From Apteryx mantelli (taxonomy: Eukaryota > Chordata > Aves > Apterygiformes > Apterygidae): 64,000 nt of DNA. The DNA is taken from assembly GCF_036417845.1 (NCBI RefSeq), contig NC_089980.1:54062501-54126500 (forward strand), in the 5' to 3' direction. This document shows, in pieces, positions 13,401 through 25,268 of this stretch. The first letter of the stretch is position 1; the number at the start of each line of letters is the position of its first letter. The notes below the pieces were generated by a model. It searched no databases, was not told the DNA's origin, and worked only from the letters and a program-made list of their open reading frames with translations. The position numbers and the translations under genes are program-made.

Positions 13401-14767
13401 ACTAAACAATGAGCTTGTGTTGACACACTTCCTTTGTATGTGGGCCTCTGTTTAAAGAATCTAGCTTTGGAGCAGTGTGAGTACACAGATCTGTGAGTAC
13501 ACAGTGCGAGTTCTGAACTCCTCCTGAATTTGGCCACATCTTGATGTTTCCAAGGTTCAGTTTATTAATAAACTTAGAATAATCACAGTATTGCTAATAA
13601 TACAGTGTGAAGGCTAATGATTGCATTTCACTGGTGTTCCATGTTATGTACAGTTTACAAGTTAAGCTTCAATCTTAATTAGTACAGGGCACAGTCAGGT
13701 ATTTGCAAATCTCTTACTGCTACAGGACACAGTATTAAGACAAAGGAGGCAGACTCCAGAATACCTGTGTGGTAGTCTGCTACAACTTCTTTGTGTGTTC
13801 AGGTCACTTTTTCTCTAGCTCTTCATCTATGCAGAAATAGCTTTATAGCAAGTAATCTCAGTAGTAATATCAGGTTTGTGTCAAGCCCATACAGTATATT
13901 AGTTTATTCTTTCCTTCAGCCACAGAACATCAGCTGCTATGTTTTTAGCTCCAGAAGTCTCCAGTTCAAGGTAGTGGCAGTGACTGAGGTAACAGCTGTT
14001 CAGACTTTCAGAAGAAGACTATTCATTTTTACTTGACTTTCTGATTTCCCCTAGTGCTGCAGTGAGTGCTGTGAAAAGGGGAAGCCAAAGCAGCAAGTCT
14101 AGGAGCTAGGCTGTATGCACACTGAGCCTGTTTTTCAATCATGCTTGGCATATGACGTGGTATACTGTTTAGGTGCAATGCTTAAAATGGCAATTTCTGT
14201 GTTCGTTTAATCACTGTAAACTTTTAATAAATCCATTTTGCTGTACCGCACACACATGAGCCATTTTGCCTTCATCCTGAATTTGCAAACATCTGACAAA
14301 GCTTAATGAGGTGTCCAGACCCATAATGTACATGCAGACTAACTGATGAAACCATAAGGGGAAAGAATTCTATATTACAAATTGTGAAATATTTATTCTG
14401 CTACTGGGGAAGCAATCATATTCTTAGATGTAGGCTTCCCTGTAAGCAGCTGTCTGTTTTCAACAGCTGTGTTCGCATATAGTCTTCTGCTTCTAAAAGC
14501 AATGGTAGCCTATGCTGGTTGCTTGTAGATCAGTACATTATCAGTTCATAACTTCCTGAAAATAATGGGTGTTTTTCAGTCTTTTTTTTTTTTTTTCCTT
14601 CACTTTTAGGAGGTGATGCTAAACTGCTGGTGATGCTGTGCATCTCTCCTGACCAGAAGTACTTAGCAGAATCAATGCAGTCTTTGGGATTTGGAACTCG
14701 TGCTCGGCAAGTTCAGAGAGGACAGGTCAAGAAAAAAAATCTCCCAGTGCTGAGTAAAGCAAAATAA
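1315..14767 (+). CDS. KIF25: KIF25 kinesin motor, 3' six coding exons (5' end outside window)
   Basis: The spliced CDS joins 1315-1464, 2832-3008, 7549-7700, 10296-10493, 13164-13319 and 14610-14767. All phases agree and it encodes 329 residues plus a stop. Seen: P-loop GQTGSGKT (visible residues 9-16), [12 protein letters not shown], switch I SSRSH (139-143), switch II DLAGSE (218-223), a [14 protein letters not shown] helix, and [14 protein letters not shown] near the end. The protein stops about 30 residues after the last core strand, with no coiled coil behind the motor. Family knowledge: this layout and these distinctive stretches match vertebrate KIF25, a kinesin-14-like protein reported in human cells to restrain premature centrosome separation. 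The human protein is about 380 residues, so roughly 50 N-terminal residues should lie upstream. The convergent neighbour FRMD1 at 34-60 kb supports the identity. All nucleotide-binding motifs look intact, so I infer an active ATPase. Alternatives among other kinesins are unlikely given the tail sequence. Confidence 0.93.
1465..2831 (+). other. KIF25 intron
   Basis: This phase-2 intron contains the CTAG-rich tandem repeat at 1674-1745 and a T-rich tract just before the acceptor at 2831. Nothing else is recognised. Confidence 0.85.
1674..1745. repeat. 24-bp CTAG-rich tandem repeat, three copies plus decayed edge
   Basis: Three adjacent 24-bp units (1674-1697, 1698-1721, 1722-1745) are built from CTATCTAGATCTAGCTAGCT. 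The first two are identical and the third differs by one base near its end. A partial degenerate copy continues to about 1772. Each unit holds nested self-complementary blocks (CTAGATCTAG, CTAGCTAG), so the array could fold into hairpins. It lies inside a KIF25 intron. Confidence 0.95.
2832..3008 (+). CDS. KIF25: KIF25 exon: [12 protein letters not shown]
   Basis: This 177-nt exon (1 base, 58 codons, 2 bases) encodes the kinesin signature [14 protein letters not shown] and a following [10 protein letters not shown] stretch that resembles human KIF25. A long pyrimidine tract and CTGCAG precede it, and the donor is the strong GTAAGT. Confidence 0.93.
3009..7548 (+). other. KIF25 intron
   Basis: This 4.5-kb phase-2 intron is AT-rich, with no recognised repeat family or RNA gene. 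Short open frames (for example 4757-5032) lack splice context or similarity that I can see. A small 12-base direct repeat lies near 5144-5165. Confidence 0.8.
7549..7700 (+). CDS. KIF25: KIF25 exon: switch I
   Basis: This 152-nt exon completes a glutamate codon, then encodes [15 protein letters not shown] and [21 protein letters not shown] is the switch I motif that senses the ATP gamma-phosphate. The remembered human protein has the same HPTLVHA...SSRSH order, which argues for KIF25 specifically. The acceptor is TTTCCTAG, the donor is GTAAGT, and the exon ends in phase 1. Confidence 0.93.
7701..10295 (+). other. KIF25 intron
   Basis: This phase-1 intron holds the inverted repeat at 8116-8147. 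Two neighbouring open frames (8291-8569 and 8548-8859) look like chance AT-rich reading frames. No known repeat family is recognised. Confidence 0.8.
8116..8147. repeat. 12-bp-arm inverted repeat (hairpin) with nearby partial copy
   Basis: TTAGGGCGTATG (8116-8127) and CATATGCCCTAA (8136-8147) are complementary except for one G:T-type mismatch, around an 8-base loop. Immediately downstream, 8153-8187 repeats TTTTAGGGC and contains the self-complementary AGCATATGCT. It could be a small DNA-transposon relic or simple palindrome growth. Confidence 0.75.
10296..10493 (+). CDS. KIF25: KIF25 exon: loop-10 insert and switch II
   Basis: This 198-nt exon (2 bases, 65 codons, 1 base) opens with a hydrophilic insert ([17 protein letters not shown]... 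to about KPKQ), then [19 protein letters not shown] is switch II. The start at 10296 was chosen because TTTCTTTTTTTTTCACTAACCAG is an excellent acceptor and gives the phase needed after the previous exon. A second AG ending at 10400 is also in phase and would skip 35 codons. An AG ending at 10363 is out of phase. Human KIF25 also has a long insert here. Confidence 0.85.
10494..13163 (+). other. KIF25 intron
   Basis: This is a 2.7-kb phase-1 intron. Several short open frames (12085-12318, 12341-12550, 12547-12849) show no recognisable product. No repeat family is recognised. Confidence 0.8.
13164..13319 (+). CDS. KIF25: KIF25 exon: microtubule-binding helix region
   Basis: This 156-nt exon encodes [29 protein letters not shown] and [16 protein letters not shown]. 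In kinesins this covers helix 4, loop 12 and helix 5 of the microtubule-binding face. The acceptor is TGTATTAG, the donor is GTGAGC, and both ends leave the phase-1 glycine codon used by neighbouring exons. Confidence 0.94.
13320..14609 (+). other. KIF25 last intron
   Basis: This 1.3-kb intron ends in a 15-T run followed by CCTTCACTTTTAG. No other feature is recognised. Confidence 0.85.
14610..14767 (+). CDS. KIF25: KIF25 terminal coding exon and stop
   Basis: This exon encodes [35 protein letters not shown] and a short basic tail ending in SKAK, then TAA at 14765-14767. The [11 protein letters not shown] stretch matches the end of human KIF25. The short lysine-rich tail has no recognised domain. 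Confidence 0.94.
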
Positions 14768-14895
14768 AACCTAAGACTCCTGTGGATTAAAGTATTATTA
14801 ATGAGTGAGTTCCTCAGACTGAAATGTATATTGTTGTCCTAAAGCCATTCTTCTAGATATCAACTGCCAGATAAAATAAACATTCCTCAATATGG
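14768..14895 (+). other. KIF25: KIF25 3' UTR (short)
   Basis: The first canonical poly(A) signal lies about 110 bases after the stop, which suggests a very short 3' UTR. The right-hand limit is an estimate placed roughly 15 bases after the signal. Use of later sites cannot be excluded. Confidence 0.5.
14875..14880 (+). terminator. KIF25 poly(A) signal AATAAA
   Basis: AATAAA is the first canonical signal after the TAA at 14765. It lies within overlapping AT-rich sequence (ATAAAATAAA). Usage is inferred from position only. Confidence 0.55.
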
Positions 14896-17800
14896 CGTTA
14901 GCAAGCCATAAACCTGCTGATAATGTTCTTGCTCCAAGGATAACAAGTATTGACAACAGCTACCAACCATGATAGAATGGCACAGAAATAGATCAGGCTT
15001 TTTTTTAGGAGAGCTACTTCAAGACATGATTTTGGTGATGTGTTTCCTTTGGGCAAATAAGTAAAACTAGGTCAAGAGAACCCTGATTTAGGATGGCTCG
15101 CTTCAGAAAGGCCAGGGCTGCATTTCGTTATTTCAGTAGAAGGCAGGCATGAGTCAAACTATCATTCAATGCTTCAAAGCAGCAAATGAAAAACTCCCCT
15201 CAGCTTGAATGAAAATGAGACACGCCATCTTGGCATGTTCTTCTTTCTAACATGGGGTCATTCCTAATGCATTATCAATAGACAGGAGTGTAGAGTAGAG
15301 TATTGAATGGGGTTTGGCTTGCTGATTTTCAACATGAAATAATGGCAATAGTGAGATAGGGAAAAAGGAATTAGGCTGTATCTGTTATCCTTCTGGAATG
15401 TAGCTCAGGAAGCAAATAAGAGATTATACAGCTTTTGGAAAACATGCTCAGGTTAAATGGTTGGAGCAAATTCCAGCTCTACCAAGTTCTCTTGGAATAA
15501 TGCTTTGCCTGTTTTTTGGTCCACGAGTGAGGAAAGGCACTGAACTACAGCTTCTCATGACTAATGGGACCTAACTTGTACAACTGTTTTAGTAGCAGAC
15601 TTGCTTGTTGTTTTGTTTGCATTTCTGTAGTATGTAAATTAACCATATCAAAACTTTGAAGTCATGTCTGCACATTAGAGAAGGATGAATAGAAGCTTCC
15701 CAACTACCAAGTGAATAAAACATCAAAAACCCAGCTCATGATACAATGCTTGTCATCTTCAGTGGGCTTTTACCATCTTATCAATGTTGAAATCACATCA
15801 TGAGGGGTTTCTGAATGAAGTTATGTGAGGAGAAGTTTCAAGTAAATTTAAGCAATGTTTAAGATAAGTGGTTCTGAGATACATAGTTGGATTCTAGTAA
15901 CATCTGATGGGTTTTATGCACTGGTTTATTGTTCAGCAGAGGCCTCAGGATTGACTCTGAATTTTTGCCTCCAGCAATCACTCTGCCTCCAGACCAGGGG
16001 AGAGGTCACTGGTAGGTCACTGCAAGAAGGCTTAAATTGCAGTTGCCTGCCCAAAAGGCTGGAGTTTATAGTACTCCAAGTCACTTAACCTTCACAAGCA
16101 TAAATATTTATCCAGAGATTATATAGCATACTACTATTGGAATTTCACCCTTGAATATATAACAGCTGCTGTGTTGCTCTGGTGTTCAGAACATTAGCAT
16201 GGCAACTAGAAAGTTGTGATAATACTTGTTTTTCTATATAATGTTGCAAAGGTAAAAATGCTTTAACTTTACCTGATACCAGCTGTAACAGAAGGGCAGA
16301 AAAATCTGGACACTGAAGCTGAATGGTCACTAAGGCAATCTCACATACCAAGTGTTAGATGGAGGAATGTTAGCCTATTAACTGAAACGCAGGAGTAGAC
16401 AGCTTCAAGCTTGCCATAGTCTCATGACAGGCTACTAAATCACCCAGGATTAGAGCTCTAAAAGGGGTTAAGTGACAAGAGAGGGCTAGCTGATTCCACC
16501 AGTGTCTTTAAGTTCCTCAAATATTTCTGAGGATTTGGCACTTTCTGAAGTGGTACATACACATGTAACTTGTCATGAACTGTGCTTTCTTTCCTGAAAC
16601 TACTCTTCAAAACTTGGCATTTATTTACAATCCATGTGGTAGGGAGAAAACAGCAATAATGTATTGTTAAGGTTGAGAAATAAAACCCTTGAATATCAGC
16701 AAATACCAAAAGTTTAAGTTTCTACATTAACATTAACTCTGCCAAATTGTGCAGATGTAGCGTTCCCTGTTCCTGTTTTCCTTGTCACTGTAGCGTATTA
16801 CTCTCTGTTTGACCTACATGATGAAGTGTACAGGATATGCAGGGCAGCAAAGTTAACATTTTGCTCTAAGAACTTTCAGTTTTGGAATTTCCTGGGTTAT
16901 AAAGACTTGATTTCTCAGTCCCTGTATCAGATTTGATATACTGAAAGACAGAAAGGTGAAAGCTGTAGCCTGAAAGGGTGAAATGGCTTTACTCTGGCAT
17001 GTAAAAGTTGGATCATCTTCTGCACAAAGACTCACTCAGATCTGTTTATAGAGATGCAGTGGTCTTCAGACAGATGTAACTAATGTCCTGAGGAGCAGGG
17101 GAAAGTGCATGTACAATGATGTCCTTTAATTATCATCTGCTATAATTTTTTAGCTTTCAGGTTTTATATTCTTTGAAATGACAGCTATGTTAGAAAAGCA
17201 GGGGTGAAAGATATTCATGGAGTTCCTTAGAGCAGCTGATTTAAGATTCCCTTTGCTGACCAAAACCTATCCTGACAGATCAGTCCACATTATCTTCCAA
17301 TTTTAAGGCTGAAACCCAAATACCAGTACAGGCAGCTGCCTGGGAGGCCTGGAGTCCAGTACTCATGCCAACATACTCCTGTCTTACATAAAGGGAAGCA
17401 GCTTCAACCAAGAGACTGAGAGCACTCCTCATCGCTGTGCCCTATTCACGCCATCCTCTAACCCACAGACCAAGCACCATCCCAAGAAGCATAAATTCTG
17501 GATCCAGCTCAGAAACAGAGTATTCAAACTCATGTCTCACCTCTAACAAGTGAGTGCTCTATCTGTGAGGACATCCTGTAGATCTGGTGATGGCACAGCA
17601 GAAGTGGGGCTATGGTTGAGCTGGACCAATCCCCAAGTCCTAACAAACAGCAGCAAGTGCTTGTCTAGGGTAAAAGAAAAAAAAACATACACAAAGTTAA
17701 CAGAAAAAACCTAGACCTATCTAGAATCAGACAAAAGCTTTCAAGGTACAAGTCCAAAATTTGGCCCAAAGCTACAGTCTGGTGCCTACATTTCTCAGTG

Positions 17801-20800
17801 GATTTATTGTTACAGATGGAATTTATCACTTGCCAAGCCCAGCCTTCCATGCAAGGGAAGCCAGCAGGCAGTAAACTAGAGCAGAGTGTATAGCACAGTA
17901 GCTGCTCTACATTAACTCCATGTGAGGACACTATTTATTTATTTACCCTTTGTGCAGGGCAGCTTACTATGCTCCGAGAGCTACCTCCCACACAGCACGT
18001 GGCTGGCACACTTTAAATTCACGTTAGCATATAGCACTCCAGCTCCCCTCTGTAGACAAGCCATTAAGCTTCCTCAAGATCTAGGAGTACAGTTGTCAGC
18101 AGAGCCCAAGGAAGCAGTTTGATGTGCAAGTGCAAAGAGCACAATTGGTTAACTCTGCTGCAACTCAGCACGGGGTTAAAAAAAGCAGTAATTAAACCAG
18201 CTGGTGCCTTTGGCCAAGTCTTAAGCCAAACCTTGACCTATGCTGAAGTTTGAAAATTATATATTTAATTTCCACATGTAGATTCATGCCTTGGCAGCAG
18301 CCATACCACAAAGAAAGGCTCCTCTTGATTTTAGTCAGTCAGGCTAGGAAAACCATAATTAGCATTGGAAAGTTCACAAAAATGTTTAATTTGCTTTTAA
18401 ATATTCATTGCTGATTCCATTTTATGAAGCACTTTTCCAAACCTCTATAGAATGCGACAAACAGGCAAAATGAGGTGGTTAGTGGGAAAGGCTTTCAACT
18501 CCCGCTGTGGACAAGTAGTTGCAAGCTGATGAGTTTGCAACCCCTTTTCAACCAAAGGAAGAAGCAGCAGTGTCCACTCACAGAGGAGCGGACAGGCCCA
18601 GAGTGCAGGACTTCTGAAGATATCGTGGCCTTTCACAGCACCAGCTCGGCTTTTGCGCAGTGACATTAAAAATAGCCTCAGCTAGACAAAAATGCAAGCC
18701 ACATATACATACATACCATACAAAGAGGGGCACAGGGTGATCTAATTGAAGGGCATGAGCAAGGGGAAAATGCTGCATACAGATTTCTTCTCCTCTGTTA
18801 CATCTTTTTTTAAAACAAATAAACAAAAAACAGGTTCTGTTTTGCCTTATATCTGCCCTTTCTCATTTAGTTTATATGAGTGAGAAAAAAAAAAAAAAAA
18901 AAAAGATGGCCTTCTTGAATTCATGCAAGTATCTGCCCTGCTAGGCTGGGTTAGTGGACAGCTGCGTTCAGTTTTGTTCATTTGAATTCATTTTTAGTAA
19001 GTGGCAAGGTGCCAGTGGACTTGACTTATGTTGGCAATATATCCAAACAATAACTGTCCTAAAGCTGCATCAAACTATTTTTTGGTGACACTTAGAAACA
19101 AATATTTTACAGCATGCCAGGGGGCAGGGAGAGGGAATATAGCTAATGAATGGGGCACTTGCACATTTGAAAGGTTTCAACTTGTGCCTTGCAGTAGGCT
19201 TTTGCCAGGCACCAAGGCCCAAGGCTGTAAAGGTATCTGAGCACCACTCATCATTTCAGGCATAACCTAGGGCTTCACCCAGGGTGGTAGCACACTGGAG
19301 GAACCATGTGGGCTCTGTAGAGAGCTCTAAAGCCCACCAGTAATGCCTCTCCATGCTCTACTGCAAATCTCTCCCTGGACTGTGAGAGCAAATATGACAG
19401 TTTATTTTAACCACCTCTTTACTTCACAAGAGAACTCCCCTCCAACTGTGTTTTTATGTAAGAAAAATCTTGGGTAAAAAGAGGGGTTGATCCCTCTTCC
19501 CCATACTCATGAGTTTGAGATAGATCAAGACAAAGCATTTGGAAGAACAGTACAAAACTCAGTACTTGAATAATGATGTGGTGTGATGATCCAAATTCAC
19601 CTTAGGTTTCTTGAATATGACATGTCTTTAATGACTTGGAAATTAGCTTCAGAAAACTTCCTGAAATGCTTAAATAGTCCAGTGACCAAACACATTCAAA
19701 TGTCTGTACTAACAGTTCAAATACCAGGGCCTAAATTGAGCAATAAAAGAATAGAATTCCAGTGTTCCCGCTATCAAGTATTTAGCATCAGCTTTGAAAG
19801 AAACAATGGGGGGGGGGGAAACACATCGAGGCCATCCTTAGTTATCAGACTTCAGGAGTCTGAGATTGGCATATCTTATCCACAGACCATAGACTTAAAA
19901 TTACACCTCTTCTCATTTCCCTGGGGAACCATGATTAAACAGTCCCCCTTGTCCTCCTAACTTTTTCAACTTAATTCTGGCAAATATCTCCTCCAACATG
20001 CGTCCCCTCTGAAGCTTTTCTGTTACATGAAATTACTGTCCTGGCTCCAATGAGTCACTGCCTACCAGTTCACTTAATGGCAAACACCATAAGGGGTGTT
20101 ATTTCCTTGCTCATTTTTCTCTGGACTTTACTAACCCATTTCTTCCTCCTTCTGAAGAAAAATTAAAATAAAACAACAAAAAAAACCCCTGCTACTATAA
20201 AAAGCTTTGGAAGCCACTCCAGAAGCTCGGAAGATCCAAAAGAACAAGAAGTTAAAACATGATAATTTTTCCCTCACCTCAGATGTTTGGTTTCTTTGCA
20301 ACATGAATCTCCACCACCTCTTTCTAAGCACATGTACGCACATACTCTGCCCACTACATGCTCTGAGCTGGCATTTGGAATAACTCCAGGTTAAACTCAC
20401 AATCAGCTTCAGAAATGCAAGCATTTTGCAGGGCAGCTAACACGTTAGCAAGCAGTCCTTCTTTATAGTTTTATCCACAGGCCTGGGATACTTCCAGCCC
20501 TAAGTATTTTGGACATGGAATGCCAACATTCCCAACTTGCAGCGTACATTACATGTGCTCTGATGAGTTTCATCTGTGTTTGAGATCCAGGCGTCTGCAT
20601 TATTTTTCCCACTGACCCATTTTCCAAGCCCTCTCTGGAGTGAGATCATTCAGTGCAGGCAGCCTGCACACAATCATCCACGCGCTATTTAAAAAGGAGC
20701 TGGAGAAGCAGCCCACATTGCTCTGGTTGGGTCTGCTGCTGAGGCTGAATCCACATAGAACAGCAAGCCTGTTCTTAATGCTCCCAGACAACATGACTGA

Positions 20801-23800
20801 GCTTAGTCAGCCAGATCTGAAAAGTTATTTTACAGTGTCCGACTTGTGGTAAGCACTTCCCAACAGAGGCAAGACAAAGATAACAGGAGTTCAATATTGC
20901 AATATCTAAATGGGACACCTTATGGAGATGGTACTGGGCTCATGCCAGGAGGGAATACAAACAGCAAAGGAGTGCCGCAAGACCTGCCTTTCTGAGTGGG
21001 ACTAGACTCAGGGCCAGACAGCCACGAGTAGGCCCCCATCTCCCATGCCAAGGTGGGCAGCCTGTGAGAAGGGCCAGGGCAGCTGGGCCAAGGTTGGATG
21101 AGATGAAGACACAGCAGGACAGAGAGGGAAAGGCAACGCTGTGCATGTCCCGGTTAGGATCCTCATTAAGTTTGTCCAGTCAGCAACCTCAATATCCTCC
21201 TGTGCAAAGGCCAAAACCCTCCAAACAATGCTGGGCCTGAGAAGGCAAGGAAGGGAGTGTCTAGCAGGGCTTTCACCTGGGGGAACTGGGCCCTGTTTCC
21301 ATAGGCACTGCGGTTAGTGCTCTATGTTAAACACACTGATTCAGAGAGAAATAACAGGAAGTTTATGGCTCTGCGTCAAATGAGGAGAAGGTTGCCCCAG
21401 CCTTTTGGGCACTGTCAGTCTGCCTCCATCACCTGTTGGCTTGGGTGTTGAAGAGGCACCAGGCAGCACGAGAGGCAGCCCTGCAATTCTCATGGCTCAG
21501 GCTACTTCCAGCAAATGCCTGGAGGCCATAAGGGCATCACAGCTCTGGACAGTCCCCACTGACACTGTGCTGTGGATGGAGACGTGTGCCCTATCTGCTG
21601 CCCTCTCCAATCTCCATCCAGAAGAAAGGCTTTTACGCCTTTTTGTGAAAAAGTGTTGTAGATTCACTGTAGATGTTTACTGGCTGGAATTAACAGCGGT
21701 ATCTTTTGCTATTCCTGCTATCTAATGCCATGAGAGCAGAAGAATACCACTTGCTAGCAAGCCCCTTAGATCAGTCACTGCAGTGACATACCCTTTGTAC
21801 TGGTTATCCCTCCTGCTGCCTTGGCTTGTGAAGACTCACTGAAACTGCTCATTCCAGTTACCATCCTGGCAGCTGTGACACAGGAAACATGCAAGTGGCA
21901 ATCTGAAGGCAGAGAAGACATCCATAGTCAGATCTGAGCCTGACTTCTGCCTCCTTACCAGCATCTAGTTTACCTGCATAGTTCTGGATAACATTTGCAA
22001 CAGCAAGGGGCAGGATGACACTATGATGCCCAAATGTAGCTAGCTCTGCCTGCACATTCACCAGCACATTCTTCCATTTGTCACTCTGCCTTGTTCTCAT
22101 GGGCTTGTGATGGATATACTGATGTGGACACTCTACGGCTGCGAGCAATGCACAACAGCCATCTTTTGTAAGTGGTACGCAAGCAAAGAGCCTATAATTT
22201 TTCTGTGGGACTACGTTGCTGGTTTGTGTTCATCCCTTCTATCTCAGCTCCATAAGTCCTGGCAAGCCTTGCGCTGCGTAAGGTGAGGCTGAGCTGCCTT
22301 CAGCCAGAACACCTTACAGGGGACCCAACCAAGCACTCAGGATACTGTCACAAGACACAGTGACACTCAAAATGCTGGATTCCTGAGCAGGACAAGATGT
22401 TTACACAGAAAGTCAGCAGACACCTGTTATCTAGGGATACACAGATGTTTCCATTATGCAATTAAAATTACATACATCACTGACAGTCAATAATCACAGT
22501 CCAGCACGAGGGCCTGCACATAAAAGCTGCTTTGTTAGAGTCAGAGAGGGTCCAGCACTTCCAGCCAAGCCCAGTTTGGGTTGCTGTGGGCAGAACCAGG
22601 CACGAACAACACGTGTGATGCCTGCAGCAAGCTGCAGTCTGGTTTAGATATGATGCCACCACTGCATGACGCTATGGCAACAGCATGCCTGAAGGCAGGG
22701 ACAGGCCTCACAACGGCATGAAAAAGCAAAAGTACCCAGCCCCCAAGAAAGCCAGTGACATTTAGACACCATATTTCCCATAATGAGCGTAAAGGGAACA
22801 AACAGAAAAGAGCAGAGAGTCCTATGGGAGCGCCAGTAAAATTCTGGCAGACACAAGACTTTGGAAATGCATGAAGCTGACTAGCATAACAGTAACTCAT
22901 TCAAGTCCTTAGCACAGCTCTGATCCAGCCCTGGGAGCTCAGAATAAATCAGTGCTTCGAACCATGCAGCTGAGGTCTGATTCTCAGGCCTGAGGGTTTT
23001 GCCAAAGCCTGCCCAGACTCTCAGTTTAAGCACCTGTTTTTAATAGAGCAAGTCAGAGAGTCCCCTGCATAGCAAAGGTGCCCCCTACCCACCAGCACTA
23101 GTGATGTTGCCACCAGGTCGGTCCCTGCAGATCTCCTCCCGCCCACATCCTGAGCTGCCATGATCCTGATGCTGCTCTCACTACCAGGCATTTGGGCTTT
23201 ACAAGCCAGATGGATCTGCTCCCGGGGAGGTCAAATTCAGCAGCCATGGCCAGAGCACACATATTGTAGGAGAGGACACTTTTGGACAATTAACATACTT
23301 GTCAGGATGCACAAAGCCTAAGCCCTCCACAGCCTGCGAGGCTGGGACCACACAGCCACTCTCCTAGGAGAGCCCTGAACTCCAGGCAAGAATCACAGCC
23401 GGACAAGAGCCACAGACAAGTGATGAAATAAGAACAGTAAGAGGTAAAATAAGTTGTGGCTCAACACCAAAGCTCTTTCCAGTAACACAGGAGAATCTTG
23501 TCAAGGTCCTGCCTAGTGATTGCCACCCTCACCCATGCCATCAATGCCTGCAATCCTTGCAAGTTACTCATTAAACCAACACATCCTGGGAAAGACTCAG
23601 TTGCTTTATCACTGTGACACTCAGACAGGGAGAGAGGAAGAACCGGTTTCCAGACTTCATTCCAATAACTGCTTATAACTTTTACAGTGAACAACATTTA
23701 GGCAAAACCGAGAAGCAAGCAAGCCCCACCCCATTGCATGGCACTGGCAAAGCTCTCCTTATTTCTCTCCTGGGCAGCTAATCCACTGAAGCACAACACC

Positions 23801-24899
23801 AGAGCCTACAGGTAACTCCTCTCCCAGAAGTCTTTCACAGACCTTTTCCTTTCCTTGACTCTTCTTTTCAGAAGACAGCTGATTTCCTGTGCTTTGAGTG
23901 CCTTCCTCTGCAACAGCCTCCAGTCAGACCTGCTGCCCACTGTGGCAAGGTAACCAGCTGAGTCTCCAAGCTGCTGCAAACCCCTTCTGGCCCCTGACCT
24001 TGGGCACAGGAGAATGGCTTAAGAAAGGGACACTAGAAACCACCTTACACTCCTCTTGGCACTGTTTGACTTTGCTCCTTCAGGCCTGGGATGTTATCAC
24101 TGGAGCAGCTGTCCCTGCAGGGACCGTGCCTCCCAGGGCTCTGTGCTTTTTCTGTGCATCCCTACATGATGAGGAATTGTCCTGGAAGCTTTGTGGGCAC
24201 CTGCTTGGAATTAGAGAGGCAACTCAGAGGCTGCAGGACTATGTTGATAAGCAGGGCCAGAGCAGTGGAAGCAGCTGTGGGGGTCTTTAAGGCTTGTTAA
24301 CCTTAAAGGTACTGTGTTGTCTGAAAGCTCAGTGGGTGCTCTGTCAATGTCCTTGGGAAAGTCAGGCTTCAAGAGCTCCTACCCTGCTCTATTAGGCTGC
24401 AAGTATAGAAAACAGCACAAAAACTGCAGAGCTCTCCCTTCACGTTAGCCCTCGCCTTGTATTTTTCAGCAGTAATTCTGTTTTGCCTCTGGAAGTGGTT
24501 TGCTTTGAAGCAAATTGCAAAGAAATGTTTTGTGCCCTCTGGGTTATTTGTTAGTGCAAATGTTAAGCAAAATTATACCCAGCTGCTTCCACAGCAAATC
24601 CTGCTGTTAAGCAGGGCATGGACAGCCAGCCTCATTTCCTGATACAGGACTTGGCTAGCTGAATCTAAGTGCTTGTAGCTGAGCTTGAGCTGGGATTAGC
24701 CAGAGATGTGGTAGCTCCCAGAGAAAGGTCCAGTGTCTACACATCCAACTTCAAAACATTTCCTAAGTATGAGTTCAGTTCTAGACATTCAAAAATACAT
24801 ATGTATTTGGGGTTCTTTTTATTGCCCTCCCGGCACAGGCCCTTTGAACAGTCACATTCCCAACCTTTTCCTTTCAGGCAGGTAGGCTGGTAAGGTTTT
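14896..24899. other. Intergenic, 10 kb, no gene recognised
   Basis: I see no convincing coding exon on either strand. Open frames such as 21405-21725 (+), 21858-22148 (-) and 23898-24290 (+) lack recognisable motifs and consistent splice context. A 20-A run lies at 18885-18904 and an 11-G run near 19808. The part after about 20.6 kb is somewhat more GC-rich. Confidence 0.6.
18885..18904 (+). repeat. Poly(A) tract of 20
   Basis: An uninterrupted run of 20 A follows an AATAAA about 65 bases upstream. It could be the tail of an old retroposed sequence, but no parent gene or target-site duplication is recognised. A simple homopolymer is as likely. Confidence 0.8.
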
Positions 24900-24914
24900 T
24901 TTATTTTTTTTATT
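24900..24914 (-). terminator. Two AATAAA signals on the minus strand
   Basis: TTTATT on the + strand at 24900-24905 and 24909-24914 gives two AATAAA hexamers reading leftward. They sit about 355 bases past the stop of the candidate minus-strand frame at 25269 and could end that transcript. T-rich tracts produce such hexamers by chance, so this is weak alone. Confidence 0.25.
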
Positions 24915-25268
24915 GAAAGCAGAAAGTCTTATGCAAGAACATGACTCAAAGAGCTGGGGTTTTAAAAGAAAACAGAGTACACTGCAACACCTGAGATAAA
25001 TGTGGTTAAAGTCAGCAATAGCAAATATTGTCCACACAGACCCAGGCACTTCATCTGACTTTATGCATCTGCTCCAGTGACTGGCATGTCCTTTTTGACC
25101 ATCCATTTGTTTGGTTAGTTGGGGCTGATGCTGTAGCTGCCAAACATGCATCTCATAACCCATTAGCACTTGAACAGAGGGGTCATGGGAGCCCTCTGTT
25201 CATGTCTGACCAAAAAGACCACAATCAAGTGGGCAGAAAACCTTCCATGATCCCAGCAATGCTCAGAG

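Noticed and set aside
18819..18904. AATAAA followed by 20 A, considered as a processed retrocopy end
   Set aside because: The spacing is long, no parent gene is recognised upstream and no target-site duplication is seen.
23898..24290. Plus-strand 130-codon frame
   Set aside because: No similarity that I recognise and no promoter or splice context. Cys/Trp/Leu-rich composition is typical of chance frames.
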